The notes under the pieces: generated by a model
The model's input: the letters and a program-made list of their open reading frames with translations, nothing else
What the model was told of the DNA's origin: nothing
The model's database searches: none
NCBI RefSeq assembly: GCF_002995495.1
Contig: NZ_PVZV01000003.1
Span: 1-64,000, forward strand
Origin: Actinocorallia populi
GTDB taxonomy: Bacteria; Actinomycetota; Actinomycetes; Streptosporangiales; Streptosporangiaceae
Reading direction: 5' to 3'
Length of the DNA: 64,000 bases
Shown here: piece by piece, positions 16,153 to 24,333 of the stretch
Layout: every line of letters starts with the position of its first letter
Numbering within the stretch: position 1 is the first letter of the stretch
Position numbers and translations under genes: made by a program

Positions 16153-17361
16153 TCAGGCGACCCTGATCGTGGCCGGGTCGGCCGGGGTGAAGCCGTAGAC
16201 CCGTGCCGCGTTGCCGACGGTGATCTTGTGCTGGACGTCCTCGGGCAGGTGCCCGAGCCACTTGCCGGCCATCTCGACGGTGTCGGGCCAGGTGGAGTCG
16301 GAGTGCGGGTAGTCGCACTCGAGCATCACGTTGTCCTCGCCGATGACGTCCAGCAGCCGCAGGCCCGCCTGGTCCTCGATGAACGTGCCGTAGACGTGGT
16401 CCTTGAACAGCTGCCGGATGTCGGTGTCCAGGTCGAAGCTCGCCGCGCCCTTCTGCTCGCCGCGGTCGTGCGCGGCGTTCATGTCGATGTCGAAGCGGGA
16501 CGCCCAGTGCTTCTGCTTGTCGACGACCTGCTCGGCCCGCTCCAGGAAGTAGGGGATCCAGCCGATCGAGCCCTCCGACAGGGCGATCTTCAGGTTGGCG
16601 AACCGGGGGAAGATGCCGCTGAAAAGCCAGTCCAGCAGGGTGCCCGCCTGGTTGACCGCCGCCGAGTAGGCCATGAAGGCCAGCGTCGGCATGTCGTCGG
16701 AGGTGCGCAGCAGGTTCGACGAGGAGCCCACGTGCATCGACACGACCATGCCGGTCTCGTCGCAGGCCCGCCAGACCGGGTCCCAGGCGCCGGTGTGGAC
16801 GGAGGGCAGCCCGAGCTTGGTCGGGTTCTCCGAGAAGGCGATCGACCTGGCGCCGAGGGCGGCGGTCCGCTCGATCTCGGCGGCGGCGGCGACCGGGTCC
16901 CAGAGCGGGATGATCATCATCGGGATGAACCGGCCCGGGTGGGCCGCGGCGAAGTCCTCGAGGATGAAGTCGTTCCAGGCGCGCACGCACAGGAGCGCGA
17001 GCTCCTTGTCCCTGGCCTCGTGGAAGACCTGGCCGCAGTAGCGGGGGAAGGACGGGAAGAGCATCGACGCCAGCACCCTCCCCTGGTTCATGTCCGCCAC
17101 CCGGGCGGCGGGGTCGTAGCAGCCGGGCCGCATCTCGTCGTAGGTGATCGGCTCGGGCGAGAACTCCTCCTTCCGCTTGCCCGCCACGGCGTTGAGGCCG
17201 GTGGTGACGATCTGGCGGTCCTCGTACACCCAGAACTCCGAGGCCCCGTCCCGCACGATCCGGGGTCCGGTGTCGCGCCACCGCGCGGGCAGCCGCTCCT
17301 GCCACAGCCCGGCGGGCTCGATGAGGTGGTCGTCGACGGAGATGAACCAGCTGAACGCCAT
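16153..17361 (-). CDS. Amidohydrolase family 2 protein
   Basis: A 402-residue TIM-barrel amidohydrolase, second of five paralogs here. Its start motif is ISVDDHLIEPAGLW; further marks are MHVGSSSNLL in the middle, SEGSIGWIPYFLE, and the C-terminal ECDYPHSDSTWP with the conserved Asp and His. The ATG at 17361 has GGGAG 8 bp upstream; 25 more codons are open beyond it, but they cross the promoter and operator. It stands alone between a terminator and its own operator (site 5), so it forms its own transcription unit. Function within the pathway is unknown; ring opening or decarboxylation are the usual reactions. Confidence 0.92.
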   Translation of the reverse strand: MAFSWFISVDDHLIEPAGLWQERLPARWRDTGPRIVRDGASEFWVYEDRQIVTTGLNAVAGKRKEEFSPEPITYDEMRPGCYDPAARVADMNQGRVLASMLFPSFPRYCGQVFHEARDKELALLCVRAWNDFILEDFAAAHPGRFIPMMIIPLWDPVAAAAEIERTAALGARSIAFSENPTKLGLPSVHTGAWDPVWRACDETGMVVSMHVGSSSNLLRTSDDMPTLAFMAYSAAVNQAGTLLDWLFSGIFPRFANLKIALSEGSIGWIPYFLERAEQVVDKQKHWASRFDIDMNAAHDRGEQKGAASFDLDTDIRQLFKDHVYGTFIEDQAGLRLLDVIGEDNVMLECDYPHSDSTWPDTVEMAGKWLGHLPEDVQHKITVGNAARVYGFTPADPATIRVA

Positions 17362-17422
17362 GTGGGGACTCCCGACTGCTCCCGCCGGCGAGCCGGGGAC
17401 CGGTACCGGCGAAGGAATAAGA

Positions 17423-17438
17423 AAGCGAACGCTCACAT
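17423..17438. promoter_or_regulatory. Cluster operator, site 5
   Basis: AAGCGAAC|GCTCACAT, a good match to RAGTGARY|RYTCACTY. It lies 61 bp upstream of the amidohydrolase start at 17361 and immediately after the stop of the upstream acyl-CoA dehydrogenase, so it marks a promoter inside a run of same-strand genes. Confidence 0.75.
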
Positions 17439-17439
17439 A

Positions 17440-18543
17440 CTAGCTCAGGCGTTCGCCCGCTCCCAGGCCGAAGGCGGGATATCTCCCGGCCAGACGCCTG
17501 CGGTGCGCAGCGGGCGAGCCGGACAGCGAACGGTTGAGCACGGCGCGCTTCAGGTAGACGTGGATGCCGCTCTCCCACGTGTAGCCCATGCCTCCGTGCA
17601 GCTGCATCGCCTTGCCCGCGACCTCCACCGCGGCCGCGCAGGCGTGGGACTTGGCCATGGACGCCGCGACGCCCGTGCCCCGCCCGCCGTCGACCTGGCC
17701 GCGCACCGCTCCCTCGACGAGCTTCCCGCTCACCTTCACCTGCACGAGCATGTCGGCGCACGCGTGCTTCACCGCCTGGAAGGAACCGATCGCCCGGCCG
17801 AACTGCTCCCGCACACCGGCATAGGCGACCGTCGCCTCCAGCATCGCCTCGCTCAACCCGAGGCTGTCGCAGGCCACGGCGATGGCGGCCCGTTCGTGCA
17901 ACCGGCGGACGGACGCCTCCGGGTCGCCGCGAAAGCGCCACACCGCGTCCGGCCCGGCTTCGACGCCGCGCGCGGTGACGAGACCGAACCGGCGCGTCTC
18001 GTCGACGACCGGCTGCTCGGTGACCTCCAGCCCGGGGGCGTCCGGTCCCGCCTCCACCACCACGGGCGTCCCGTCCGGGCCGAGAGCCGGGAGGAGGAGC
18101 CGGTCGGCGACGGGCGCCCCGGGCACGAAGGCGGCCGTGCCGTGCAGGAGCAGGCCGCGCCCGGTCCGTTCGAGGCGGAACGGCACACCCTCGACGGCCT
18201 CCCCCTCCAGCGCCGTCACCGGGACTGCGGCTCCGGCCACGGTCTCCCGGAACAGGCGGTCCCGGCCGGGAGAGGGCTCCAGCAGGCCGAGCGCTCCCAC
18301 TCCGAGGGCCGCCACCGCCGGGTACGGGCCGCGCGCCGCCGCGCGGCCCGCCTCCCGCAGGACGACGGCGACCTCGGCGAAGGTCGCGTCCGCGCCGTCC
18401 AGCGGCTCGGGCGCCTCGAGGCCGAGCCACCCGGAGCGGGCGATCGACCGCCAGTCGGGCGCGGCCCCGGAGGCGGCCTTGCCGAGCAGGCCGCGGGCGA
18501 GGACGCGCAGCTCCTCGTGGAACCCGGTGAGGTCGGCGGTCAT
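17440..18543 (-). CDS. Acyl-CoA dehydrogenase (short-type subunit)
   Basis: A 367-residue acyl-CoA dehydrogenase family protein, last of five genes that overlap one another by 4 bp. The N-terminal half is divergent. The C-terminal half has REQFGRAIGSFQAVKHACADM and MQLHGGMGYTWESGIHVYLKRA, as in the short partners of heteromeric FadE enzymes. Its start overlaps the stop of the larger dehydrogenase at 18540. The ATG at 18543 is fixed by that overlap; the upstream open frame belongs to the neighbour's other strand position. Confidence 0.9.
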   Translation of the reverse strand: MTADLTGFHEELRVLARGLLGKAASGAAPDWRSIARSGWLGLEAPEPLDGADATFAEVAVVLREAGRAAARGPYPAVAALGVGALGLLEPSPGRDRLFRETVAGAAVPVTALEGEAVEGVPFRLERTGRGLLLHGTAAFVPGAPVADRLLLPALGPDGTPVVVEAGPDAPGLEVTEQPVVDETRRFGLVTARGVEAGPDAVWRFRGDPEASVRRLHERAAIAVACDSLGLSEAMLEATVAYAGVREQFGRAIGSFQAVKHACADMLVQVKVSGKLVEGAVRGQVDGGRGTGVAASMAKSHACAAAVEVAGKAMQLHGGMGYTWESGIHVYLKRAVLNRSLSGSPAAHRRRLAGRYPAFGLGAGERLS

Positions 18544-19736
18544 CGGCTCCCCTTCGGTTCGCGGGGGAGGCCGAGGCCGCGCTCCCCGATGATGGAGCGC
18601 TGGATCTCGCTGCTCCCGCCCGGGATCGTCCACTCCCACGAGCCGATGAAGTCCAGGACCCAGGCCCCCGACTCCCATCCGCTCGACAGCGGTTTGCGCA
18701 GCTCGGCATGGGCGGCGAGCCCCGCGACCTCGGCGCCGAAGTCCGTCATCCGCTGCAGCAGCTCGCTGTAGTACAGCTTCACGATCGAGGCGTCCGCGGG
18801 ACCGGGGCTGTCGTTCTCCACCAGCTCCGCGCACAGCGCCCGCAGGCCGGTGAGCTCGGTCTCGAGCACGGCCAGCCGGTCCTGCACCCGCGCGTCGTCG
18901 ACCGGGCGCGCCCCTCCCGGGCCCGGCCTGCCGCACAGCTCCACGAGCCACCGGAAACCGCCGTTGCCCAGCCGCTCGGCCAGCTCCAGCATGGTCATGC
19001 CGCGTTCGGCTCCCAGCGTCTCCTGCGCCACCCGCCAGCCGTCGTTCTCCGGCCCGATGCGGCACCCCGCCGGGATGACGGCGTCGTCCAGGAAGATCTC
19101 GCAGAAGTGCGACTCGCCCGTCGCCTGGCGGATGGGGCGCACGTCGACGCCGGGTGTGCGCATGTCCATCAGGAAGTAGGAGATGCCGCGCCGCTTGGGG
19201 GCGTCCGGGTCCGTGCGGGCCAGCAGCAGGCACCAGTCGGCGTGCGCGGCGCCGCTCGCCCACACCTTCTGCCCGTTGACGACGTAGGAGCCGCCCTCCC
19301 TGCGGGCGGTCGTCCTGAGCGCCGCCAGGTCGGATCCCGCGTCGGGCTCGGAGAAGCCCTGGACCCAGATCTCGCCGTCGAGGATCGCCGGGAGGTGCCG
19401 CTCGCGCTGCTCCCGGGTGCCCGCGGCCAGCAGCGTGGACGCCGCGTGGTGGATCGAGACGAACGCCAGGACCAGCCGGGGCGCGTCATGGGCGGCGAGC
19501 TCCTGGTAGAGCACGGCCTGCCGTGCGACGGGCATCCCGCCGCCCCATTCCGCAGGCCAGTGCGGGACCGCGAAACCCGCGCGGCGCAGCTCCTGGAACC
19601 ACTCCTTCTGGAAGGCGACGAACTCCTCGTCCGGGACCCCCGTCTGCGCCCGGCGCCAGCCGTCCGGGATGTGCGTCCGGCACCAGTCGCGCACGTGGGC
19701 CCGGAAATCCGGGAGGTCCAGGGCCGCGCCCGTCAT
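18540..19736 (-). CDS. Acyl-CoA dehydrogenase (large-type subunit)
   Basis: A 398-residue acyl-CoA dehydrogenase. Flavin and substrate motifs FSEPDAGSDLAALRTTA and NGQKVWASGAAHADW are intact, and the C-terminus has PGGSSEIQRSIIGERGLGLPRE. It overlaps the crotonase gene upstream and the short dehydrogenase downstream by 4 bp each, so the dehydrogenase pair is likely co-translated. It should introduce a double bond into a CoA-activated cluster intermediate. Confidence 0.93.
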   Translation of the reverse strand: MTGAALDLPDFRAHVRDWCRTHIPDGWRRAQTGVPDEEFVAFQKEWFQELRRAGFAVPHWPAEWGGGMPVARQAVLYQELAAHDAPRLVLAFVSIHHAASTLLAAGTREQRERHLPAILDGEIWVQGFSEPDAGSDLAALRTTARREGGSYVVNGQKVWASGAAHADWCLLLARTDPDAPKRRGISYFLMDMRTPGVDVRPIRQATGESHFCEIFLDDAVIPAGCRIGPENDGWRVAQETLGAERGMTMLELAERLGNGGFRWLVELCGRPGPGGARPVDDARVQDRLAVLETELTGLRALCAELVENDSPGPADASIVKLYYSELLQRMTDFGAEVAGLAAHAELRKPLSSGWESGAWVLDFIGSWEWTIPGGSSEIQRSIIGERGLGLPREPKGSR

Positions 19737-20515
19737 GGCCGCGCCTTCTTCGCCAGGGCCAGCAGCCGCTCCCGGTGCTCGGCGGACCGCATGGTGACGG
19801 CTTCGGCCGCGAAACCCGCCTGCATCGCGCCGCTCAGCGCCTGCGACAGGTACGTGTTGGTCACCCGCTTGGTGCCCTGGAGCGCCTCGGCGGGCTGCTC
19901 GGCGAGGCGCAGGGCCAGCGTCCGCGCCTGTTCGGGCAGCTCCTCCGGCGGGACGGTGCGGGAGGCGAGGCCCAGTTCGACGGCGGTGGCCGCGGGGATG
20001 CGCGCGCCGGTGTAGAGGTACTCGCGCGAACGCAGGATCGGAGTGAGCAGCGGCCAGAAGGCGGCGCCGCCGTCCCCCGCCACCAGGCCCACGCTGACGT
20101 GCGGGTCGGCCAGGTGCGCGGTCTCGGACATCAGCACGATGTCGCAGAGCACCGCCAGGCTGCAGCCGAGGCCCACCGCCGGGCCGTTGACGGCGGCGAT
20201 CACCGGCAGCGGGAAGCGGAGCATCTCCTCGATGATCTGCGCGCCCTCGCGCAGGCTCTCGTCGCGGGCGGCCGGGTCGTCGAGGAAGGAGGTGATCCAC
20301 CCCAGGTCGCCGCCCGCGCTGAACGCCCGGCCCGCGCCGGTGAGGACGACCACCCTGGCCTCGCGGTCCTGGGACAGCAGCCGCCAGACGTTGGCGAGCG
20401 CCCAGTGCAGCGGCCGGTTGACGGCGTTGAGTTCCGTGGGCCGGTTGATGACGAGGGTGCGGATCGGCCCGTCGGCCTCGACGGCGAGCTCCTCGGGCAG
20501 GTCGTCGTACTTCAC
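19733..20515 (-). CDS. Enoyl-CoA hydratase/isomerase superfamily protein with atypical active site
   Basis: A 260-residue crotonase-fold protein. The oxyanion segments AGRAFSAGGDLGW and NGPAVGLGCSLAVLCDIV are present. In true enoyl-CoA hydratases the two catalytic acids fall in GGGCELA and QPE; here the matching positions are S119 (GLGCSLA) and H139 (ADPHVSVG), so ordinary hydration is doubtful. Isomerase, hydrolase or C-C cleaving activity, all known in the superfamily, are alternatives. The GTG at 20515 has GGAGG 7 bp before it and overlaps the upstream gene's stop. The neighbours are two acyl-CoA dehydrogenase pairs. Confidence 0.88.
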   Translation of the reverse strand: MKYDDLPEELAVEADGPIRTLVINRPTELNAVNRPLHWALANVWRLLSQDREARVVVLTGAGRAFSAGGDLGWITSFLDDPAARDESLREGAQIIEEMLRFPLPVIAAVNGPAVGLGCSLAVLCDIVLMSETAHLADPHVSVGLVAGDGGAAFWPLLTPILRSREYLYTGARIPAATAVELGLASRTVPPEELPEQARTLALRLAEQPAEALQGTKRVTNTYLSQALSGAMQAGFAAEAVTMRSAEHRERLLALAKKARP

Positions 20516-21459
20516 GCCGTCACCTCCGTGTCGCGGAACAGCCCGGTCAGGCCGCGCCGCCCGATCTGCCGGGTCAGCCTGTCGCGGGTCGCGGACGGTC
20601 CCCACGGCAGCCGCCGCAACGGCTGGCTGTAGCGGGACACCCAGGAGAGGGCCGTCTCGTCGCAGAATCCGACGGCGCCGTGCAGCAGGTGCGCGGTGCG
20701 GAACACCGCCTCGGCCGCCTCGACGGCCGCCAGCCGCAGGGCGAGGGCGTCGTCGAGCGCCTCGGGAAGGCCGGCCTGGACGCTCCAGAGCGTGTACCTG
20801 GCGAGCATCTCCACCCCGCTGCGCTCGACCTCGGCGTCGGTCAGCTGGAACTGGACGCCCTGCTGCTCGGCGAGCGGCTTGCCGAACTGCCTCCGGACGA
20901 GCACGTGCGCGCGGGTGAGGTCGATCGCCCGGTCGAGCATGCCCAGGAGCGTCCAGCAGGGCAGGACGAGGCCGAGTGCCACGTCCCGCGCGCCGTCCTC
21001 GTCGATCGGCCGCAGGTCGAGTCCCGTGACGAAGGCCGAGGTGCGCGGCGGCGCGTCCGGCGGCCGGGCGACGGCGTCGCTGCGCCGGCCGTCCGCCGTC
21101 ACCGCCGCCCAGCGCAGGCCGAGTCCGGCCACCGCGGCCTCGGGAGCGGTGTCGTCGACGACGAGCAGGCCGTCGGCGTCGAGGCCGGCGGGACGTGCGA
21201 GGCGTTCGGCCACCGGGTAGGCGACCGCCCAGTAGCCGGCGCTCCGGCACAGCGCCGCAGCGGCCTCCAGGTCGTCGGCGTCCTCGCGGGGCGCGAGCTC
21301 CCACGCGCCGATCTCGCGCAGGACGGGGGCGAGGACCTTCTCGCGGCTCCAGGGCGCCTCCTCGGCCCGCTGGACGAGCCTGTCGCCGCCCGCCGCCTCC
21401 AGCGCGCGCAGCGCCTCCCGCCCGTACTCGGCGGCCTCCGGGCTCAGGTCGATGTTCAT
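20512..21459 (-). CDS. Acyl-CoA dehydrogenase-like protein (short-type subunit)
   Basis: A 315-residue divergent member of the acyl-CoA dehydrogenase family, at the short end of the size range. The recognisable part is the C-terminal domain: VRRQFGKPLAEQQGVQFQLTD, then TAHLLHGAVGFCDETALSWVSR. It lacks the usual GGMGYTWE segment in that form. It overlaps both neighbours by 4 bp and pairs with the large dehydrogenase at 21456-22604, probably as a non-identical subunit. Confidence 0.85.
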   Translation of the reverse strand: MNIDLSPEAAEYGREALRALEAAGGDRLVQRAEEAPWSREKVLAPVLREIGAWELAPREDADDLEAAAALCRSAGYWAVAYPVAERLARPAGLDADGLLVVDDTAPEAAVAGLGLRWAAVTADGRRSDAVARPPDAPPRTSAFVTGLDLRPIDEDGARDVALGLVLPCWTLLGMLDRAIDLTRAHVLVRRQFGKPLAEQQGVQFQLTDAEVERSGVEMLARYTLWSVQAGLPEALDDALALRLAAVEAAEAVFRTAHLLHGAVGFCDETALSWVSRYSQPLRRLPWGPSATRDRLTRQIGRRGLTGLFRDTEVTA

Positions 21460-22604
21460 GAGGCTCCCAGCAGTGCGCGGGCCAGCAGGATCCGCTGGAC
21501 GTCGATGCTCCCCGAGGCGACGGTGGAGGCGTGCGAGTAGCGCCAGTGGTCGGCCACCTCGGCGCGGAACCGGCGCGCGGCCTCGCCCTCCCTCGGGACC
21601 GAGGCGGCGATGTCCATGAGCACCTCGGCGCTCTCCTGGTCGAGCCGGGTGACCGCGATCCGGTACGCCGCGGCGTCGCCCGGCCTCACCCGGCCCTCGT
21701 CCTGCAGCGCCACCACCCGGTAGGCCAGCAGCCGGGCGCGGCGGCAGTGCACCAGCATCCGCGCCCACCGCACGCGCAGCTCTCCGGGCAGCCTCTCCCA
21801 GGCGTCGCCCAGGACCTCCGGCGCGGCCTGGAGGAGGTGCTCGCAGCGGGCGTACCGCGCGATGCCGACGCGTTCGAAGGCCAGGACCTCCTGGACGACC
21901 TTCCAGCCCTGGTCGACCGTGCCGAGGACGTCCGCCTCGGTGACCCTCAGATCGTCGAAGAAGACCTCGTTGAGGTGGTGGGGGCCCATCAGGCAGCCGA
22001 GCGGGCGGACCTCGACGGCGGGGTCGTCCATCGGCACGAGGAAGATCGTCAGCCCTTGCTGCCTGCGCTCGCCCCGGGAGGTGCGGGCCAGCAGGAAGCA
22101 CCACTGCGCCATGGTGGCGTAGGACGTCCAGACCTTCTGCCCGGAGACCAGCCAGCCCCCGCCGTCGCGCCGGGCGGCCGTGCGCAGCGACGCCAGGTCG
22201 GAGCCCGCGTCGGGCTCGCTGAAGCCCTGGCACCAGATCACCTCCCCGCGGGCGATCGGCGGGAGGTGCCTGCGCCGCTGCTCGCCGGTGCCGTGCCGCA
22301 TGATCGTCGGCCCGACCCAGTTGACCCCCATGTACTGGGCGCCGCGCGGCTCGTGCGCCGCCCACATCTCCTCGCGGACGGCGGTCTGCTCCCACACCGA
22401 GGCGCCGCGCCCGCCGTACTCCTCGGGCCAGGCCGGGCAGAGCAGGCCCCGTTCGGCCAGGATCCGGCAGAACTCCTGCGCGGTCTCCAGATCCGCCGGA
22501 TCGTCGGTGAACGCCCCCAGGTACTCCGGAGGGACGTGCTGCGCCACCAGGCCTCGCAGCTCGCCGCGGAGCTCCGTGGCGGCCGCGCCCATCGTGAAGT
22601 CCAT
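21456..22604 (-). CDS. Acyl-CoA dehydrogenase (large-type subunit)
   Basis: A 382-residue acyl-CoA dehydrogenase and first gene of a five-gene operon ending at 17440. Motifs include FSEPDAGSDLASLRTAARRD, SGQKVWTSYATMAQW and the C-terminal STVASGSIDVQRILLARALLG. The start is taken as ATG at 22604; another in-frame ATG at 22592 is possible, and neither has a strong ribosome site. The promoter region is shared with the divergent GntR gene and contains a perfect palindrome at 22620-22635 instead of a clear cluster operator, so this operon may answer to GntR. Confidence 0.92.
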   Translation of the reverse strand: MDFTMGAAATELRGELRGLVAQHVPPEYLGAFTDDPADLETAQEFCRILAERGLLCPAWPEEYGGRGASVWEQTAVREEMWAAHEPRGAQYMGVNWVGPTIMRHGTGEQRRRHLPPIARGEVIWCQGFSEPDAGSDLASLRTAARRDGGGWLVSGQKVWTSYATMAQWCFLLARTSRGERRQQGLTIFLVPMDDPAVEVRPLGCLMGPHHLNEVFFDDLRVTEADVLGTVDQGWKVVQEVLAFERVGIARYARCEHLLQAAPEVLGDAWERLPGELRVRWARMLVHCRRARLLAYRVVALQDEGRVRPGDAAAYRIAVTRLDQESAEVLMDIAASVPREGEAARRFRAEVADHWRYSHASTVASGSIDVQRILLARALLGAS

Positions 22605-22619
22605 GAAGAGAAGGTAAGT

Positions 22620-22635
22620 AATCCTTATAAGGATT
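22620..22635. promoter_or_regulatory. Perfect 16-bp palindrome between acyl-CoA dehydrogenase operon and GntR gene
   Basis: AATCCTTA|TAAGGATT, fully symmetric, 16 bp from the dehydrogenase start and 75 bp from the GntR start. The likely ligand is the adjacent GntR protein. A half-site-like AAGTAATC overlaps its left edge. Confidence 0.6.
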
Positions 22636-22677
22636 TCAATTCTTGCTGTGTATCTGCCCGGCCGGTAGAATCCGCGC

Positions 22678-22713
22678 ATGACTCCCGAGCCGTGCAGGAA
22701 ACCGACCGCGTGA
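22678..22713 (+). other. Possible 11-codon leader ORF overlapping the GntR start
   Basis: ATG at 22678 opens an 11-codon frame (MTPEPCRKPTA) whose TGA at 22711 overlaps the GTG start of the GntR gene. It could couple translation or be chance; no ribosome site is evident before it. Confidence 0.25.
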
Positions 22714-23516
22714 CCACCGCCCGCCCCCGCCGCGTGCCCCAGCGCCGCATCGCCGAGACCGTCGCGGCCGAGCTGCGCACCCGCATCCTGGCCGGTGAGG
22801 ACGGCTACCGGCTGCCCACCCAGGAGCAGCTGGTGCAGGAGTTCGGCGTCAGCTACCCCTCGATCCGGGAGGCGCTGCGGATCCTGGAGACGGAGGGGCT
22901 GGTGACGGTACGGCGCGGCAGCGTCGGCGGGGCCGAGGCGCACCGCCCCGACGAGGCGTCGGCCGCCTACCACCTCGGCCTCGTCCTGCAGGGCGGCCGG
23001 GTCACGCTGCGCGACCTCGCCGAGGGCCTGCGGATGCTGGAGCCGATGTGCGCCGCCGAGTGCGCGCGCCGACAGGACCGCCTCGAGGAGGTCGTGCCCG
23101 CGCTCGCCGCCAACGTCGAGGCGTCCGCCGCCCTCGTCGCGGACGGCGTGGCCTTCACCCGCACCGCCCGGGAGTTCCACGACCTCCTCGTCTCGTTCAC
23201 CCCGAACGCCACGGTCCGCTACATGGTCAGCAGCCTGGTCGCCCTGTGGTCGGCGCAGGAGGAGTCCTGGGCGGAGGTCCTCACCCGGCGCGGCGAGTAC
23301 CCCTCCCCCGCCGAGGCGGAGAGCGCCGTCCGCGTCCACCGGCGCATCCTCGACGAGATCGCCGCGGGCCGCGCGCCGGAGGCCGAGCGGGTGTACCGCT
23401 CCCACCTCGCCGCGACCCAGCGGCTGCTGCTGGACCACTTCGACGACGGCGTCGTGAACGCCTCCTCCGCCGGCGCCCGCCAGGCCGTGCGGTCCGCCCG
23501 CGGCACCCGGATCTGA
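22710..23516 (+). CDS. GntR family transcriptional regulator (FadR-type, FCD domain)
   Basis: A 268-residue regulator. The winged helix-turn-helix covers roughly residues 10-75: RRIAETVAAELRTRILAG, LPTQEQLVQEFGVSYPSIREALRILETEGLV, then a GSVGGA wing. The rest is a helical FCD-type ligand domain with ARRQDRLEEV, FHDLLVSF and VHRRILDEIAAG, consistent with binding a small carboxylate or CoA-linked effector. The GTG at 22710 is chosen because the frame upstream is antisense to the dehydrogenase gene; CAGGAAA is the only ribosome-site candidate. It is divergent from the five-gene operon and probably controls it. Confidence 0.9.
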   Translation: MTTARPRRVPQRRIAETVAAELRTRILAGEDGYRLPTQEQLVQEFGVSYPSIREALRILETEGLVTVRRGSVGGAEAHRPDEASAAYHLGLVLQGGRVTLRDLAEGLRMLEPMCAAECARRQDRLEEVVPALAANVEASAALVADGVAFTRTAREFHDLLVSFTPNATVRYMVSSLVALWSAQEESWAEVLTRRGEYPSPAEAESAVRVHRRILDEIAAGRAPEAERVYRSHLAATQRLLLDHFDDGVVNASSAGARQAVRSARGTRI

Positions 23517-23525
23517 GCCGCCGCC

Positions 23526-24305
23526 TCAGCGGGCGGTCCAGCCCCCGTCGACGACGATCGTCTGGCCCGTCACGTAGCGGCCCGCGTCGCCGGCGAGCCA
23601 CAGGACGGCTCCGGCGAAGTCCTCCGGGACCCCCTCGGCGGGCAGCGGCGTGTTGCGGCGCAACCAGGCCAGGGAGCGCTCGTCCTCGTACATCCCGTCG
23701 GTGATCTCGCTGCGGAAGAAGCCCGGGGCGAGCGTGTTCACGCGGATGGAGTGGCGCGCCCACTGGACGGCCAGCTCGGAGGTGAGCCCGGACAGCCCCA
23801 GCTTGGCGGCGGCGTAGGAGGCCTGGGGGATGCCGGGGACGCCGACGTGCCCGCTGATCGAGGAGACGTTGACGATCGCGCCGCGGCCTGCGGCGGCCAT
23901 GTGCGGGAAGGCCGCCTGGGCCAGGCGGAACGGGGCGACCAGGTTGAGGTCCAGGGTGCGGCGGATGTCCTCGGGGGACTCGTGCTCGGCCCGTTCGCGG
24001 CTGAAGATCATGCCGGCGGCGTTCACCAGGATCTCCGGACCGCCCAGCTCCGCGGCGACGGCGGGCACCACCTCGTCCACCTGGCCGGGGTCGAGCAGGT
24101 CGCAGCCGACCGCCAGCCCCCCGATCTGCTCGGCGAGCTTCACCAGGCGGTCGCGGCGGCGTGCCACGACCGCGACCCGCGCCCCGGCCGAGGCCAGCGC
24201 CCGGGCCATGGCCTCGCCCAGGCCCGAGGACGCCCCGGTCACCACGGCCACCCGGCCGTCGAGGCGGAACGCCCGCAGCGCGTCGGGCAGGTCGGAATCG
24301 GGCAT
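23526..24305 (-). CDS. SDR family oxidoreductase
   Basis: A 259-residue classical short-chain dehydrogenase. Visible motifs are TGASSGLGEAMARAL (cofactor), NAAGMIF, the catalytic NVSSIS, and YAAAKLGLSGL with the Tyr/Lys pair; the C-terminus is GQTIVVDGGWTAR. It oxidises or reduces a hydroxy/keto intermediate, probably as a hydroxyacyl-CoA dehydrogenase. It is the third gene after an amidohydrolase and a zinc alcohol dehydrogenase on the same strand, 28 bp after the latter, and its stop is 9 bp from the convergent GntR gene. Confidence 0.92.
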   Translation of the reverse strand: MPDSDLPDALRAFRLDGRVAVVTGASSGLGEAMARALASAGARVAVVARRRDRLVKLAEQIGGLAVGCDLLDPGQVDEVVPAVAAELGGPEILVNAAGMIFSRERAEHESPEDIRRTLDLNLVAPFRLAQAAFPHMAAAGRGAIVNVSSISGHVGVPGIPQASYAAAKLGLSGLTSELAVQWARHSIRVNTLAPGFFRSEITDGMYEDERSLAWLRRNTPLPAEGVPEDFAGAVLWLAGDAGRYVTGQTIVVDGGWTAR

Positions 24306-24333
24306 GGCGGCCTCTTCTCAGGTTCGCTGGTTG

